From: SKZT01 sp964478625
Lineage (GTDB): Bacteria; Desulfobacterota; Desulfobacteria; Desulfobacterales; SKZT01
DNA: 64,000 nt
Direction: 5' to 3'
Assembly (NCBI GenBank): GCA_964478625.1
Contig: CAYZJH010000001.1
Span: forward strand, 150,734-214,733
The notes beneath the pieces were generated by a model. That model did no database searches. It worked only from the letters and a program-made list of their open reading frames with translations, and was not told where the DNA came from. A program made the position numbers and the translations under genes. The stretch's first letter is position 1; each line of letters starts with the position of its first letter. Below are positions 27,800 through 36,993 of the stretch, piece after piece.

Positions 27800-28399
27800 A
27801 TGAAAAAGGTAATTGTGCACCCGGAGCGCTGTGTTGGCTGTATGCAATGCATGGTAGCATGTGCAACAGCCCATTCCAGGTCCGGAGAACTGTTTTCAGC
27901 CATCTGTGAAATTCCTCTTCCCAAACCGAGGATTCATGTCGGAGTTGGGCTTTATGGCGAAGGTTTTCCCAACAGGTGCAGGCATTGCGACCCGGCACCA
28001 TGCCTGCTCGCCTGCCTTCCGGGCGCTATTGATCGAAATACTGAATTCGATACCGTCATGATCGACCCGGACAAGTGTATCAATTGTGCATCCTGTGCTA
28101 TGGCATGCCCCTTTGGTGTAATCAGATATCATGAAGATTTCCAAGCACCAGCGAAAAAGGTGGTAGCGGTCAAGTGCGATAATTGCATTAGCCGTCAGGC
28201 AAAAGGACTTGTTCCAGCATGCGTGGAAGTCTGTAAATCCAATGCCCTGACATTCGAAACATCGGCCGAGGCCTTGAAACGTAAAACCAACGAGGTTTCC
28301 AGGACAGTATCGGCCGAGGCAAAAGTCTCCGCCACCGCGCCGGGATTTAACCTGCTTAATGCCATCAAAAAGTCTCAGACCGAATTGAAAGCCAATTGA
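27800..28399 (+). CDS. cooF: CooF-like four-cluster ferredoxin
   Basis: Fe-S electron-transfer protein, 199 residues, with four cysteine groups: CVGCMQCMVAC, CRHCDPAPCLLAC, CINCASCAMAC and CDNCISRQ...CVEVC, the pattern of the DMSO reductase subunit B/CooF type. It takes electrons from the CooS D-cluster. Start ATG 27800 chosen for AAGGAGG. It ends 17 nt before cooS. Confidence 0.9.
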   Translation: MKKVIVHPERCVGCMQCMVACATAHSRSGELFSAICEIPLPKPRIHVGVGLYGEGFPNRCRHCDPAPCLLACLPGAIDRNTEFDTVMIDPDKCINCASCAMACPFGVIRYHEDFQAPAKKVVAVKCDNCISRQAKGLVPACVEVCKSNALTFETSAEALKRKTNEVSRTVSAEAKVSATAPGFNLLNAIKKSQTELKAN

Positions 28400-28416
28400 T
28401 CAAGGAGGGGAAACCG

Positions 28417-30300
28417 ATGAATAAACATTATACTGAAAAAACGATTACCACCGATGGTCAGCTGATGCTCAAAAAAGCGGAGGCGGACCAGCTTGAAACT
28501 GTTTGGGAACGCTATGAAGCACAGCTTCCTCAATGTGGTTACTGTGAAATGGGCTTAAGCTGCCGGATATGCAATATGGGACCTTGCCGTATCGATCCTT
28601 TTGGAGAGGGACCTCAAAAAGGAGTTTGCGGAGCAGATGCCGATATTATTGTTGCCAGAAACCTGGGGCGTATGGTCGCATCCGGAGCTGCTTCGCACTC
28701 AGATCACGGGCGGGACCTGGTGGAGGTCCTGGAAGCTGTGGCTGAGGGAAAAGCACCGGGATATCAAATCAAGGATGAAGAAAAATTGAAGCGGGTCGCC
28801 GGTGAATACGGTATCGACATACAGGGAAAAGACATTCTAAAAATTGCAGGTGAGGTGGCCTATGCCATGCAGGAAGATTTCGGTACCCGAAAGAAAAGCT
28901 TAACGCTTGTGCAAAGGGCTCCGGAGGCACGCCGAAAAGTATGGGAAAAAGCCGGGGTGACACCCAGGGGTATAGACCGGGAAACATCCGAAATGATGCA
29001 TCGCACCCACATGGGTGTTGATAATGGTTGGGTGAGCCTGTTGCTGCAGGCAGTCCGTAATGCTTTGTCCGATGGCTGGGGTGGCTCCATGATAGCCACA
29101 GATGTTTCCGATATTTTATACGGCACTCCCAAACCGGTCCAAACGGCTGCCAATATGGGAGTTTTAAAAGCCGATCATGTAAATATCATTGTTCATGGGC
29201 ATAACCCTGTGGTATCTGAAATGATTCTGCTTGCCACCCAAGATCCCGAAATACTGGCTTTTGCCAAATTAAAAGGCGCCGCAGGAATAAATCTGGCCGG
29301 CCTTTGCTGTACGGGAAATGAACTTTTGATGAGACATGGCGTAGCCATGGCGGGAAACCATTTGATGACCGAACTGGTGATCGCCACAGGTGCGGTAGAA
29401 ATGCTGTTTGCCGATTACCAATGTATTATGCCCTCATTGGGGAGTATTGGTGATTGCTACCACACAAAAATGATCAGCACCAGTGACAAGGCCAGGTTTC
29501 CGAACATGGAACACCACGAATTCCACGCTCATAATGCCGCAGACCTTGCTAAAACACTCGTTCGAAAAGCAGTAGAAAATTTCGAAAACCGCGGTGAAGT
29601 TTATATCCCCGTAGAACCTGTTCCGGCAGTGGGAGGGTTTTCGGTTGAAGCCATCGTCGGTGCTTTGGGTGGAAGTCCAGAGCCGTTGATCAATGCCATA
29701 AAATCAGGCAAGATCCGGGGAGCCGTCGGAGTTGTAGGTTGTAACAACCCAAAAATAAAACACGACTTTGGACATATAAAACTAATTAAAGAACTTATTA
29801 AAAATGACATTCTTGTAGTGGATACAGGGTGTGCGGCCGTGGCTACGGCCAAGGCCGGATTTAAAAACTCCGAATCGCTTCGATTGGCTGGCCCTGGCCT
29901 TAAAGAAATTTGCGGGGCACTGGGCGTACCACCTGTCCTTCATATGGGAAGTTGCGTAGATAACGTGCGTATTCTTGTTCTCGCTTCAGCCCTTGCCGAT
30001 GCACTTGGAACCGATATTAGCGCCCTTCCCCTGGCAGGCGCCGCGCCGGAATGGTATTCGGAAAAAGCCATCTCAATAGGAGTCTACGCTGTAGCCTCCG
30101 GTATTTACACTGTTTTAGGTCCCATGCCTCCAATCACCGGAAGCATGAATATCGTAAAACTATTAACCGAAGGCCTAAATGATGTTCTGGGAGCCACTTT
30201 TGCCGTCGAGCCCAACCCTGAAAAAGCTGCACTCCTGATCCGTAAACACATCGAGAAAAAGCGAGCAGGTTTAGGCCTGGATAGCCGCGACGTTAAATGA
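28417..30300 (+). CDS. cooS: Anaerobic Ni-Fe carbon monoxide dehydrogenase CooS
   Basis: Catalytic subunit interconverting CO and CO2 (627 residues). N-terminal CGYCEMGLSCRICNMGPCR carries the D- and B-cluster cysteines; ASHSDHGRD has the active-site acid/base histidine region. C-cluster ligands are all recognisable: HGHNP, LCCTGNE, QCIMPS..DCYHTK, VVGCNNPK, DTGCAA and GSCVDN. It is therefore likely active. Start ATG 28417 follows AAGGAGG. No cooC nickel chaperone gene is in the operon or window, and no acetyl-CoA synthase genes adjoin, so this is a monofunctional CODH. Confidence 0.95.
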   Translation: MNKHYTEKTITTDGQLMLKKAEADQLETVWERYEAQLPQCGYCEMGLSCRICNMGPCRIDPFGEGPQKGVCGADADIIVARNLGRMVASGAASHSDHGRDLVEVLEAVAEGKAPGYQIKDEEKLKRVAGEYGIDIQGKDILKIAGEVAYAMQEDFGTRKKSLTLVQRAPEARRKVWEKAGVTPRGIDRETSEMMHRTHMGVDNGWVSLLLQAVRNALSDGWGGSMIATDVSDILYGTPKPVQTAANMGVLKADHVNIIVHGHNPVVSEMILLATQDPEILAFAKLKGAAGINLAGLCCTGNELLMRHGVAMAGNHLMTELVIATGAVEMLFADYQCIMPSLGSIGDCYHTKMISTSDKARFPNMEHHEFHAHNAADLAKTLVRKAVENFENRGEVYIPVEPVPAVGGFSVEAIVGALGGSPEPLINAIKSGKIRGAVGVVGCNNPKIKHDFGHIKLIKELIKNDILVVDTGCAAVATAKAGFKNSESLRLAGPGLKEICGALGVPPVLHMGSCVDNVRILVLASALADALGTDISALPLAGAAPEWYSEKAISIGVYAVASGIYTVLGPMPPITGSMNIVKLLTEGLNDVLGATFAVEPNPEKAALLIRKHIEKKRAGLGLDSRDVK

Positions 30301-30321
30301 TCCATCCATGTGATTTTTCTC

Positions 30322-30374
30322 AACAGGCAGGGGTAAGATCATACCCTGCCTGTTTCATTTTAATCTTTTTTTTT
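30322..30374. terminator. Hairpin terminator of the CODH operon, shared with plsY
   Basis: AACAGGCAGGGGTA pairs with TACCCTGCCTGTT across a short loop (one bulged G), followed by a T-rich run with eight or more Ts. It lies between the convergent cooS and plsY genes; the run of Ts overlaps the plsY 3' end. Confidence 0.8.
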
Positions 30375-30989
30375 CCATAATACGGGCTCGGTCCCTGCCA
30401 TGATCCTGCGGATATTATCTTTATGACGTAAAAAAATCATGAGTGTAAAAATCCCTGCACAAACAGAAAGCAGGAGAAGACCGGTATCTGCAAAAACAGC
30501 CAACGGAAGCAGCGCCGAAGAACCCAAAGATCCTATTGAAACGCGGTTGCCAATAAAGACTAAGACCATAAACGTTAAAAGAGACACCAGGCAAGCCCAG
30601 GGGGATATGATGATAAAACATCCGAAAGTTGTGGCAACCCCTTTCCCGCCGTTTTTAAACTTGAGATACACCGGAAACAGATGTCCTCCGAAAGATGACA
30701 GAGCCACCATACAGACAGACACTTGAGCGCCGAAATCTTCAAAGCCCAGCATATTTACGGCAAGAAATACCGGAACCAGGCCTTTTAGGACATCACCGAT
30801 AAGTGTCATCAATCCGAAATGCCACCCCGCCACCCTTTTAACGTTCGTCGCTCCTATATTTCCACTCCCCTGCTCCAGTATGTTGACCGAAGTAAAATAC
30901 TTTGTCAGCAGCAAGCCGCAGGGAATTGAACCAAGAAAATAGGCAAATATCATCAGCCCGATAACTTTAAATATAATAGAAAACTCCAT
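30360..30989 (-). CDS. plsY: Glycerol-3-phosphate acyltransferase PlsY
   Basis: Polytopic acyltransferase transferring acyl from acyl phosphate to glycerol-3-phosphate, 209 residues. Family motifs: YFLGSIPCGLLLTKYF near residue 17-32, GSGNIGATNVKRVAG (about 42-56) and GGHLFPVYLKFKNGGKGVAT (about 100-119). The ribosome site is AGGAAATAG before ATG 30989. Single gene, convergent with cooS. Confidence 0.95.
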   Translation of the reverse strand: MEFSIIFKVIGLMIFAYFLGSIPCGLLLTKYFTSVNILEQGSGNIGATNVKRVAGWHFGLMTLIGDVLKGLVPVFLAVNMLGFEDFGAQVSVCMVALSSFGGHLFPVYLKFKNGGKGVATTFGCFIIISPWACLVSLLTFMVLVFIGNRVSIGSLGSSALLPLAVFADTGLLLLSVCAGIFTLMIFLRHKDNIRRIMAGTEPVLWKKKD

Positions 30990-31222
30990 TGAATTCTATT
31001 TCCTATTTATTATAAATAAGTGTCTTCTTGAACCATAACTCATGGTTTTGTATGCTTCTTGGATTATTTATATTTTATTTGTTGTAATCCTGAATTTCAT
31101 ATGTATAATAATTTTTTTGAATAGGCATGAAAAAATATCTTCTATTCATCATTTGAAGATATGATATCCAATACTGAATAAGAATCAAGACACTTTTAAA
31201 GGTAACCATCAAGAACGGATCA

Positions 31223-31516
31223 ATGAAAGCGGTTAAAATCCCTATCGAAGATGTATTAGACCTTCATCATTTCAGGGCTCAGGAGGTTTCAGCACTTTTG
31301 ACCGATTACCTGACTGAGTGTATCAAAGCCCGCATTTATTCCGTCCGGATAATCCACGGCAAAGGACATGGCATTCTAAAAAATATAGTCAGGCAAAATT
31401 TGAGAAACAATTCGCTTGTATATTCATTTCGGGATGCACCCTATGATGCAGGTGGTTGGGGTGCTACTTTAGTGGAGTTAAAGGATAACAATAAATCTGA
31501 AACCATAATCCGATAA
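31223..31516 (+). CDS. Stand-alone Smr domain protein
   Basis: A 97-residue protein that is almost entirely an Smr (small MutS-related) domain: LDLHHF near residue 12 and IIHGKGHGILKNIVR near 43-57 are the two signature motifs. Smr domains are nicking or RNA-cleaving endonucleases or nucleic-acid binders. Followed after 11 nt by the PilZ gene, so probably co-transcribed. Confidence 0.85.
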   Translation: MKAVKIPIEDVLDLHHFRAQEVSALLTDYLTECIKARIYSVRIIHGKGHGILKNIVRQNLRNNSLVYSFRDAPYDAGGWGATLVELKDNNKSETIIR

Positions 31517-31527
31517 GATAAAAAATC

Positions 31528-31992
31528 ATGCAATCTGTTTTTGTCAACAGGGAAAATAAAGCTATTTTGACATGCCCCAAATGCACTAAAGCCAAAACCG
31601 TGGATGTCGCCAGCATGGTTATGGACAAAAAAAAATTAAATATCAGAGTGAAATGCTCTTGCGGAAATATTTTCCCGGTCGTCCTCGAGCGAAGGAAATT
31701 TTACCGAAAAAAAACCAAATTGTCTGGCATTTTCATGTTGGAACAAGATCATGAAGATAATATCATGATTGTTACAAATCTGTCTCGGTTCGGACTTGAA
31801 TTTAAAAGTTCCGACACCGACAAGTTGCGTGTTGGAGATCGCATTGGGGTCGAATTCAGGCTCGATGATAAATCCAGATCATTGATCAAAAAAAAGGCGA
31901 TTATCCGAAGAATTGATGGAAGCTATGTTGGAGTTGAATTCTGCTTTCAGGATGAATTTGATAAAGTTTTGGGGTTTTATCTTTTTCAATAA
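31528..31992 (+). CDS. PilZ domain protein with N-terminal zinc-ribbon-like motif
   Basis: Likely c-di-GMP receptor, 154 residues. The C-terminal part has the two binding motifs, RRKFYRK (RxxxR) and NLSRFGLEF (D/NxSxxG). The N-terminal 50 residues contain CPKC and, after a spacer, CSCGN, a CxxC...CxC zinc-ribbon-like arrangement. No membrane segment. Partner unknown; it is downstream of the Smr gene. Confidence 0.82.
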   Translation: MQSVFVNRENKAILTCPKCTKAKTVDVASMVMDKKKLNIRVKCSCGNIFPVVLERRKFYRKKTKLSGIFMLEQDHEDNIMIVTNLSRFGLEFKSSDTDKLRVGDRIGVEFRLDDKSRSLIKKKAIIRRIDGSYVGVEFCFQDEFDKVLGFYLFQ

Positions 31993-32030
31993 AATCTGTA
32001 ACCATTGATTTCATTTTAAAATTCAGCCAT

Positions 32031-33191
32031 ATGATAAAACCTGTCTACCTTGACTTTAATGCAACCACGCCTTTAGACTCCAAAGTTATTGAAGCGATGA
32101 TCCCCTTTCTGGAAAGAGATTTCGGCAATCCGTCCAGCACCCATTGGTATGGAATTGCTCCCAAAAAGGCTATTGAAAAGGCCAGGGGCCAGGTGGCGCA
32201 AATTTTAGGGGCTGACCCTTTGGAAATCATTTTTACCAGCGGAGGAACCGAATCAAATAACCATGCAATCATCGGCACGGCCCATAGCCTCAGAAACAAG
32301 GGAAATCACATTATCACCACCCAGATAGAACATCCTGCCGTATTGAATGTATGCAGTTACTTGGAATCTCAAGGATTTTTAATTACTCGTGTTGAAGTGG
32401 ATGAATACGGTCTGGTGGATCCTCTTGATATTCAAAAAGCCATCACTCCTCAAACGATACTGATCACAGTCATGCATGCGAATAATGAGATCGGAACAAT
32501 CGAGCCCATTGAAGAAATCGCCCGGATCATCAAAAACAAAGGAATTGTTCTCCATACAGATGCTGCTCAAACTGTCGGTAAAATTGAGACATGTGTTAAT
32601 TCATTAGGAGTTGACATGCTGTCGATAGCCGGACACAAGCTTTATGCTCCCAAGGGTGTCGGTGCGTTATTTATTCGAAAAGGCATTAGTCCCAATATTT
32701 TTATGCACGGTGCCGGCCAGGAGATGGGCAAAAGAGCCGGGACTGAAAATGTTTCAGGTATTGTAGGCCTTGGCATGGCCTGTGAAATAGCCTTGAACAA
32801 TCTGGACAGCAATTCGATTCGAATGAAAAAAACCCGTGATGATTTGTTCAAAGGTTTACAAAAATCGTGGAGTAATTTGAAACGAAACGGTCACCCCGAA
32901 AAGGTTTTACCCAATACCCTGAGTGTTTCTTTTAAAGGCTTCGAAGCCAATCGTATTCTGGAAGAAATCGGTTTGGAAATAGCGGCGTCGGCAGGCGCAG
33001 CCTGCCATTCAGACCTTGTCGAAATTTCACATGTTTTGTCGGCAATAAGGCTGCCTGAAATCTGGGCAAAAGGCACAATACGATTCAGCACAGGAAAAAC
33101 CACCCGTGATGGCGATATTGAATCAGCCGTAAGAGTCACCTTGGAAGCATTGGAGACTTTGGCTGGTCAAAAAGAAAACTCCCATCGTTGA
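32031..33191 (+). CDS. Cysteine desulfurase (NifS/IscS family)
   Basis: PLP-dependent enzyme providing sulfur from cysteine, 386 residues. N-terminal YLDFNATTPL, SGGTESNN, MHANNEIG and the PLP lysine motif SIAGHKLYAPKG are present. The active-site loop GAACHSD carries the persulfide cysteine in a short loop without the long IscS extension, so it is closer to NifS-like group I members that often serve selenium or thiolation pathways. No iscU gene adjoins, so the acceptor is unclear. Confidence 0.9.
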   Translation: MIKPVYLDFNATTPLDSKVIEAMIPFLERDFGNPSSTHWYGIAPKKAIEKARGQVAQILGADPLEIIFTSGGTESNNHAIIGTAHSLRNKGNHIITTQIEHPAVLNVCSYLESQGFLITRVEVDEYGLVDPLDIQKAITPQTILITVMHANNEIGTIEPIEEIARIIKNKGIVLHTDAAQTVGKIETCVNSLGVDMLSIAGHKLYAPKGVGALFIRKGISPNIFMHGAGQEMGKRAGTENVSGIVGLGMACEIALNNLDSNSIRMKKTRDDLFKGLQKSWSNLKRNGHPEKVLPNTLSVSFKGFEANRILEEIGLEIAASAGAACHSDLVEISHVLSAIRLPEIWAKGTIRFSTGKTTRDGDIESAVRVTLEALETLAGQKENSHR

Positions 33192-33198
33192 TATGGTA

Positions 33199-33567
33199 TT
33201 AACCATAGGCAAGTTCAAAAGCATTTTTTACAACCTCAACCGCTCCTGATTTTTTAGCAGAATCAATTGCCACAACATCAAATCTGGCTCTGGCATTGGT
33301 TTGCCCTGTTGTTTTCAAATAATATAAAGCCACCATGGAAATTTTTCGTTTCTTGCTTCTTGTAATAGCCTCTTTTGGATTGTAAGCCCTGGACTTTCGC
33401 GCTTTAACCTCTACAAAAACAAGTGTATCCCCATCTTTTGCGATAATATCGATCTCACCGAATTTCGACCGATAATTGCGTTGGATGATTTTATAGCCAC
33501 ATTTTTCCAGGTATGTTGCGGCCATGGTCTCACTATCCGTTCCGAATATTTGTTCCTGGGTTTGCAT
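33199..33567 (-). CDS. YraN family nuclease-like protein (UPF0102)
   Basis: 122 residues with the restriction-endonuclease-like core: GEIDIIAKDGDTLVFVEVKARKS has the GEIDIIA and EVK catalytic-type residues. Function is not established for the family. Downstream of rnhB by 3 nt, a conserved pairing, at the end of the ffh-rplS operon. Confidence 0.9.
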   Translation of the reverse strand: MQTQEQIFGTDSETMAATYLEKCGYKIIQRNYRSKFGEIDIIAKDGDTLVFVEVKARKSRAYNPKEAITRSKKRKISMVALYYLKTTGQTNARARFDVVAIDSAKKSGAVEVVKNAFELAYG

Positions 33568-33570
33568 ATT

Positions 33571-34179
33571 TTACAGGTACTCTCTGACTCCCTTGAAGGT
33601 TTTACGGTGAATTGGGCAGCACCCATGAAATTTTATGGCTTTCCGGTGATCTTTTGTGGGATATCCCTTATGCTTGTCAAAACCATAGACAGGATATATC
33701 GCATGATATTTTTCCATAATCCGATCGCGGGTCACTTTGGCAATAATTGAAGCTGATGCAATGGATATGCTTAGCGCATCTCCTTTGATGACGGCCGCCT
33801 GAGGATGTTTGGTTTCGATATTAAATTTGCCGTCAATCAGCAGAAAATCGGGCTGCGGCTGAAGTTTATCCACGGCCATGGCCATGGAAAGTAAGGAGGC
33901 CCGGAGAATATTGATTCGATCGATTTCGCCAACATCAACAATCCCTATTCCTATTGCCTCAGCTCCTCTGTTGATTTTTTCATAAAGTTCTTCACGCTTC
34001 TTGGGGGTCAACTTTTTTGAATCATTAAGCCCCGGTGCACAAAAACTGGAAGGTAGTATAACCGATGCAGAAACCACCGGCCCTGCCAATGGTCCTCTGC
34101 CGGCTTCATCCACCCCGGCTATCAGGGAGAATCCTTTTTCTTTTAATCTGTTTTCATAGGCCCAAAGGTCCGGTCCCAT
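33571..34179 (-). CDS. rnhB: Ribonuclease HII
   Basis: RNase H type 2 removing RNA primers and misincorporated ribonucleotides, 202 residues. Metal-binding DEAGRGPLAGPV near residue 23-34, DSKKLT..KREELYE, and LLIDG are present. Located after rplS. Confidence 0.96.
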   Translation of the reverse strand: MGPDLWAYENRLKEKGFSLIAGVDEAGRGPLAGPVVSASVILPSSFCAPGLNDSKKLTPKKREELYEKINRGAEAIGIGIVDVGEIDRINILRASLLSMAMAVDKLQPQPDFLLIDGKFNIETKHPQAAVIKGDALSISIASASIIAKVTRDRIMEKYHAIYPVYGFDKHKGYPTKDHRKAIKFHGCCPIHRKTFKGVREYL

Positions 34180-34208
34180 ACATCCCCGTTTATGCTGAAA
34201 ACCTTAAA

Positions 34209-34237
34209 GGGCGGGGCTCCTTAAACCGCACCCGCCC
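34209..34237 (-). terminator. GC-rich hairpin between rplS and rnhB
   Basis: Minus strand GGGCGGG...CCCGCCC forms a 7-bp GC stem with a 15-nt loop, followed by TTTAAGG. It could act as an attenuator or partial terminator that lowers rnhB-yraN expression relative to rplS. The U-tract is weak. Confidence 0.4.
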
Positions 34238-34289
34238 AAAACACCTTTTTCCTTATCATCAATAAGAATCAAGGGATTTTTCTCGAATC

Positions 34290-34637
34290 CTAGCTGAGCC
34301 GTTTTTCCTTGATTCTTGCAGCCTTACCGCGAAGTTTGCGCAGATAGTAAATTTTTGCACGACGTACCCTTCCCTTGGTGACCACCTCAATTTGGTCTAT
34401 AAAAGGAGAATGTGCCGGAAAAACTCTTTCCACCCCGACTCCATATGAAATTTTACGCACTGTAAATGTGGATTGGGCACCGTTATTTCTTTTGCCGATC
34501 ACCACACCCTGAAAGACCTGAATTCGTTCTTTTTCACCTTCTCTGATTTTTACATGAACTTTTACGGTATCTCCGGGTGAAAAACTCGGAAGATCCATTC
34601 GAATCATTTCTTTTTCTAAATTTTTAATAAGCTCCAT
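34290..34637 (-). CDS. rplS: Ribosomal protein bL19
   Basis: 115 residues matching bL19: FSPGDTVKVHVKIREG, RIQVFQGVVI, FTVRKISYGVGVERVFP and RAKIYYLRKLRGKAARI. Sits at the interface of ribosomal subunits. Follows the SPOUT methylase gene and trmD. Confidence 0.97.
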   Translation of the reverse strand: MELIKNLEKEMIRMDLPSFSPGDTVKVHVKIREGEKERIQVFQGVVIGKRNNGAQSTFTVRKISYGVGVERVFPAHSPFIDQIEVVTKGRVRRAKIYYLRKLRGKAARIKEKRLS

Positions 34638-34694
34638 GGGTTATCTCCATATGGTTCGGTTTTGCGCATGAACGGTTATCAGCGTTCTTTGCGT

Positions 34695-35273
34695 TTAGTC
34701 ATTTCTTCCCAATAACCGGTCTAAAATCACCGCAGAGGCAGACCGGACTGAAAGATGGTTATAGTCGGATATTCCTGAAATGGGTTCAAGAACATAATCA
34801 GCCTGTGAAATCAGCTCTTCTGAGAGGCCCCAGGCCGTGCCAAACAAAAGTAGATACGATTCATGATTATAAAGCAAGCTTTTCAACCGATCGTATCCGA
34901 TACTTCCTGAAACTTTTTTAGCACTAGTCCCCACCACCTTTGGTTGTTTTTTCCGTCTTTGCCGGATATGATCCAAAACATCCTTAACAGAGCCCATAAC
35001 CCTGATCAGTTTAACGGCTTCTTTTCTGTTTGGATTATAGTGTCCTCCAAAGCCGTCCAGCCAATGGTCTATAATTTTATGAGCCAAAACCTGCTGGTCC
35101 TTCAAAGGTGTGATCACATAAAATGTATTGACCCCGTAAGTTTTTGAAGACCGCGCAATATCGTGAAGATCCAAATTGGTCAGGGCTGATGCGATTGTAT
35201 CAGCATGTTTGTTAAGAACGGGATGATGCACCAGAGCGACTGATAGATCGACTTTGAATGATTTATCCTCCAA
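34695..35273 (-). CDS. SPOUT-like RNA methyltransferase (COG4752 type)
   Basis: 192 residues, similar to a family of SPOUT-fold RNA methylases encoded beside trmD in several bacterial groups. Seen: ALVHHPVLNK at the N-terminus, DLHDIARSSKTYGV, and a C-terminal knot region LLFGTAWGLSEELI...NHLSVRSASAVILDRL, where GTAWGL and the SVRSA segment resemble TrmD/SpoU cofactor-binding loops. Target unknown. Confidence 0.82.
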   Translation of the reverse strand: MEDKSFKVDLSVALVHHPVLNKHADTIASALTNLDLHDIARSSKTYGVNTFYVITPLKDQQVLAHKIIDHWLDGFGGHYNPNRKEAVKLIRVMGSVKDVLDHIRQRRKKQPKVVGTSAKKVSGSIGYDRLKSLLYNHESYLLLFGTAWGLSEELISQADYVLEPISGISDYNHLSVRSASAVILDRLLGRND

Positions 35274-35413
35274 TACTTTTGTCCCAATTAACCGACAGGG
35301 TTTCGGGTTTCAGTGTTTTTTCGAATTTTTTTCCTGAATTCAGGATGAGTTCAAAAGAGAGGCTTTTGAATCAATTACCCAAGGATCTCATTTGAACGCA
35401 TGCTTTTCGGGGG

Positions 35414-36199
35414 TTATCCCCTTTTTACTGTATGGTGTTCCTTTTGATGAAAATCGATGATCGTTTGAATTTCCTTTTGCCAACCTTTCAGGATGTCTAA
35501 TTCATCTCCGGTCAGACATTTTTCAAGTAAAAGATCTTTTCTTTTTAAAAAGGTTCGCATCAAAGAAGACTTCAGTCGCCAGCTCTCTATCCGCCCATGA
35601 TCCCCCGATAGCAGAACCTCCGGCACAGACTCGTTCTCAAATTCGTACGGGCGGGTGTAATGGGCATGTTCCAGCAAACGGTTCGAAAAAGAATCATTTT
35701 CAGAAGAATCAGCACAGCCTAAAACACCCGGAATAAATCGGCTCACAGCATCAATGATTACCATGGCAGCGAGTTCTCCACCGGTCAGGATATAATCTCC
35801 AATTGAAACTTCTTCATCGATAAAGTTTTGACATATCCTTTCATCAATACCTTCATATCTGCCGCACAGCAAAATCAGTTCTTTTTCCCCGGCCAATTGT
35901 CGGGCCATCTCATGGGAAAAGGGTTTTCCCTGCGGAGTTAAATGAATCCTCAAAGCATCCGGTACCAGCTTCATGGCCTCTCGCATGGCTCCGGCAACCG
36001 GTTCAGGTTTCATAACCATACCAGGCCCCCCACCATATGGCCTGTCATCGGTAACCTGATGCCTGCTTTCGGCATAATTCCTGATTTGAATCGTTTGTAC
36101 CGATATTTTCTGAAGCTCAACTCCCCGACGAATCATCCCGTGGTTTCGGAACGTATCGAACAAATCCGGAAACAGGGTTAACACCACGAAACGCATCAC
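35414..36199 (-). CDS. trmD: tRNA (guanine-37-N1)-methyltransferase TrmD
   Basis: SPOUT methyltransferase, 261 residues. Signature RPYGGGPGMVMKPEP (about 53-67), CGRYEGIDERI, EEVSIGDYILTGGELAAM and DAVSRFIPGVLG. Overlaps rimM by 4 nt; the usual rpsP-rimM-trmD-rplS group. Confidence 0.97.
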   Translation of the reverse strand: MMRFVVLTLFPDLFDTFRNHGMIRRGVELQKISVQTIQIRNYAESRHQVTDDRPYGGGPGMVMKPEPVAGAMREAMKLVPDALRIHLTPQGKPFSHEMARQLAGEKELILLCGRYEGIDERICQNFIDEEVSIGDYILTGGELAAMVIIDAVSRFIPGVLGCADSSENDSFSNRLLEHAHYTRPYEFENESVPEVLLSGDHGRIESWRLKSSLMRTFLKRKDLLLEKCLTGDELDILKGWQKEIQTIIDFHQKEHHTVKRG

Positions 36200-36723
36200 A
36201 ACCCCTCAGGAAGTTGGACAGTCATGGTTTTCCCGATTAAATCGATTTTTTTCACTACCGATTCCAGAGCTGGAATCAGCTTCTCTGTGTTTCCATTTTT
36301 TACCACAAATACATCATTGCTGCCGGTGGGAAAAATAAATTCCAGTGTTCCAAGAAAAAAACCGTCCATGGTAAACACCGAAAGGCCAATCAGATCTACC
36401 CAATAGTAGTCGCCTTCTTCCGTTTCCGGCATTTTGCTGCGCTCAACAAGCAACTCTGAATCGACCAATCCCCGACATTCATCAAAAGAACAAACTTCTT
36501 TAAATAAAAGAAGAAACCCCTTTTTGTGGGGTTTGATCCAATCTACAGTTAAGTAAGAAAATTCACCAACACTGTTTCGAACACAGATTCGGGTTTCAGG
36601 TTTGAAAAACTCCATTGATTCAACATAAGGTTGAAATTTTAATGCACCTTTGAATCCATGGGAACCTGTAATTTTTCCAATGGAGATCAATCGATCTTTC
36701 TCCATGGTGTGGTGCTCACTCAA
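36196..36723 (-). CDS. rimM: Ribosome maturation factor RimM
   Basis: 175 residues: N-terminal RimM domain beginning ISIGKITGSHGFKGALK and C-terminal PRC-barrel with YYWVDLIGLSVFTMDG and FVVKNG. Helps assemble the 30S head. Overlaps khpA by 8 nt and trmD by 4 nt. Confidence 0.95.
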   Translation of the reverse strand: MSEHHTMEKDRLISIGKITGSHGFKGALKFQPYVESMEFFKPETRICVRNSVGEFSYLTVDWIKPHKKGFLLLFKEVCSFDECRGLVDSELLVERSKMPETEEGDYYWVDLIGLSVFTMDGFFLGTLEFIFPTGSNDVFVVKNGNTEKLIPALESVVKKIDLIGKTMTVQLPEGL

Positions 36724-36946
36724 TAATTTCCAAAACAGTTCTTTTTTTAACTTTGGCAGAGGCTGCGCTTAAAATGGTTCGCATTGCTCGTGCTGTTCGC
36801 CCCTGTTTACCAATGATTTTCCCCAGATCTTCTTTAGCGACCTTCAATTCGAGCACCGACGTCTGGTTTCCCGAAATCTCCTCCACGAATACCTCTTCCG
36901 GCTTATCCACTAGTGCCTGTGCGATGTACTTGATCAGATCTTTCAT
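36716..36946 (-). CDS. khpA: KH-domain RNA-binding protein KhpA
   Basis: 76 residues, single KH domain with the GKIIGKQGRTARAMRTIL loop. The open frame begins at 36988, but AAAGGAGAGG precedes ATG 36946 and the normal family start (MKDLIKYIA) agrees. RNA chaperone, between rpsP and rimM as usual. Confidence 0.94.
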   Translation of the reverse strand: MKDLIKYIAQALVDKPEEVFVEEISGNQTSVLELKVAKEDLGKIIGKQGRTARAMRTILSAASAKVKKRTVLEIIE

Positions 36947-36993
36947 ATCTATGACCTCTCCTTTGCTGGCCGTTGAGAAATGGGGCACAAATA

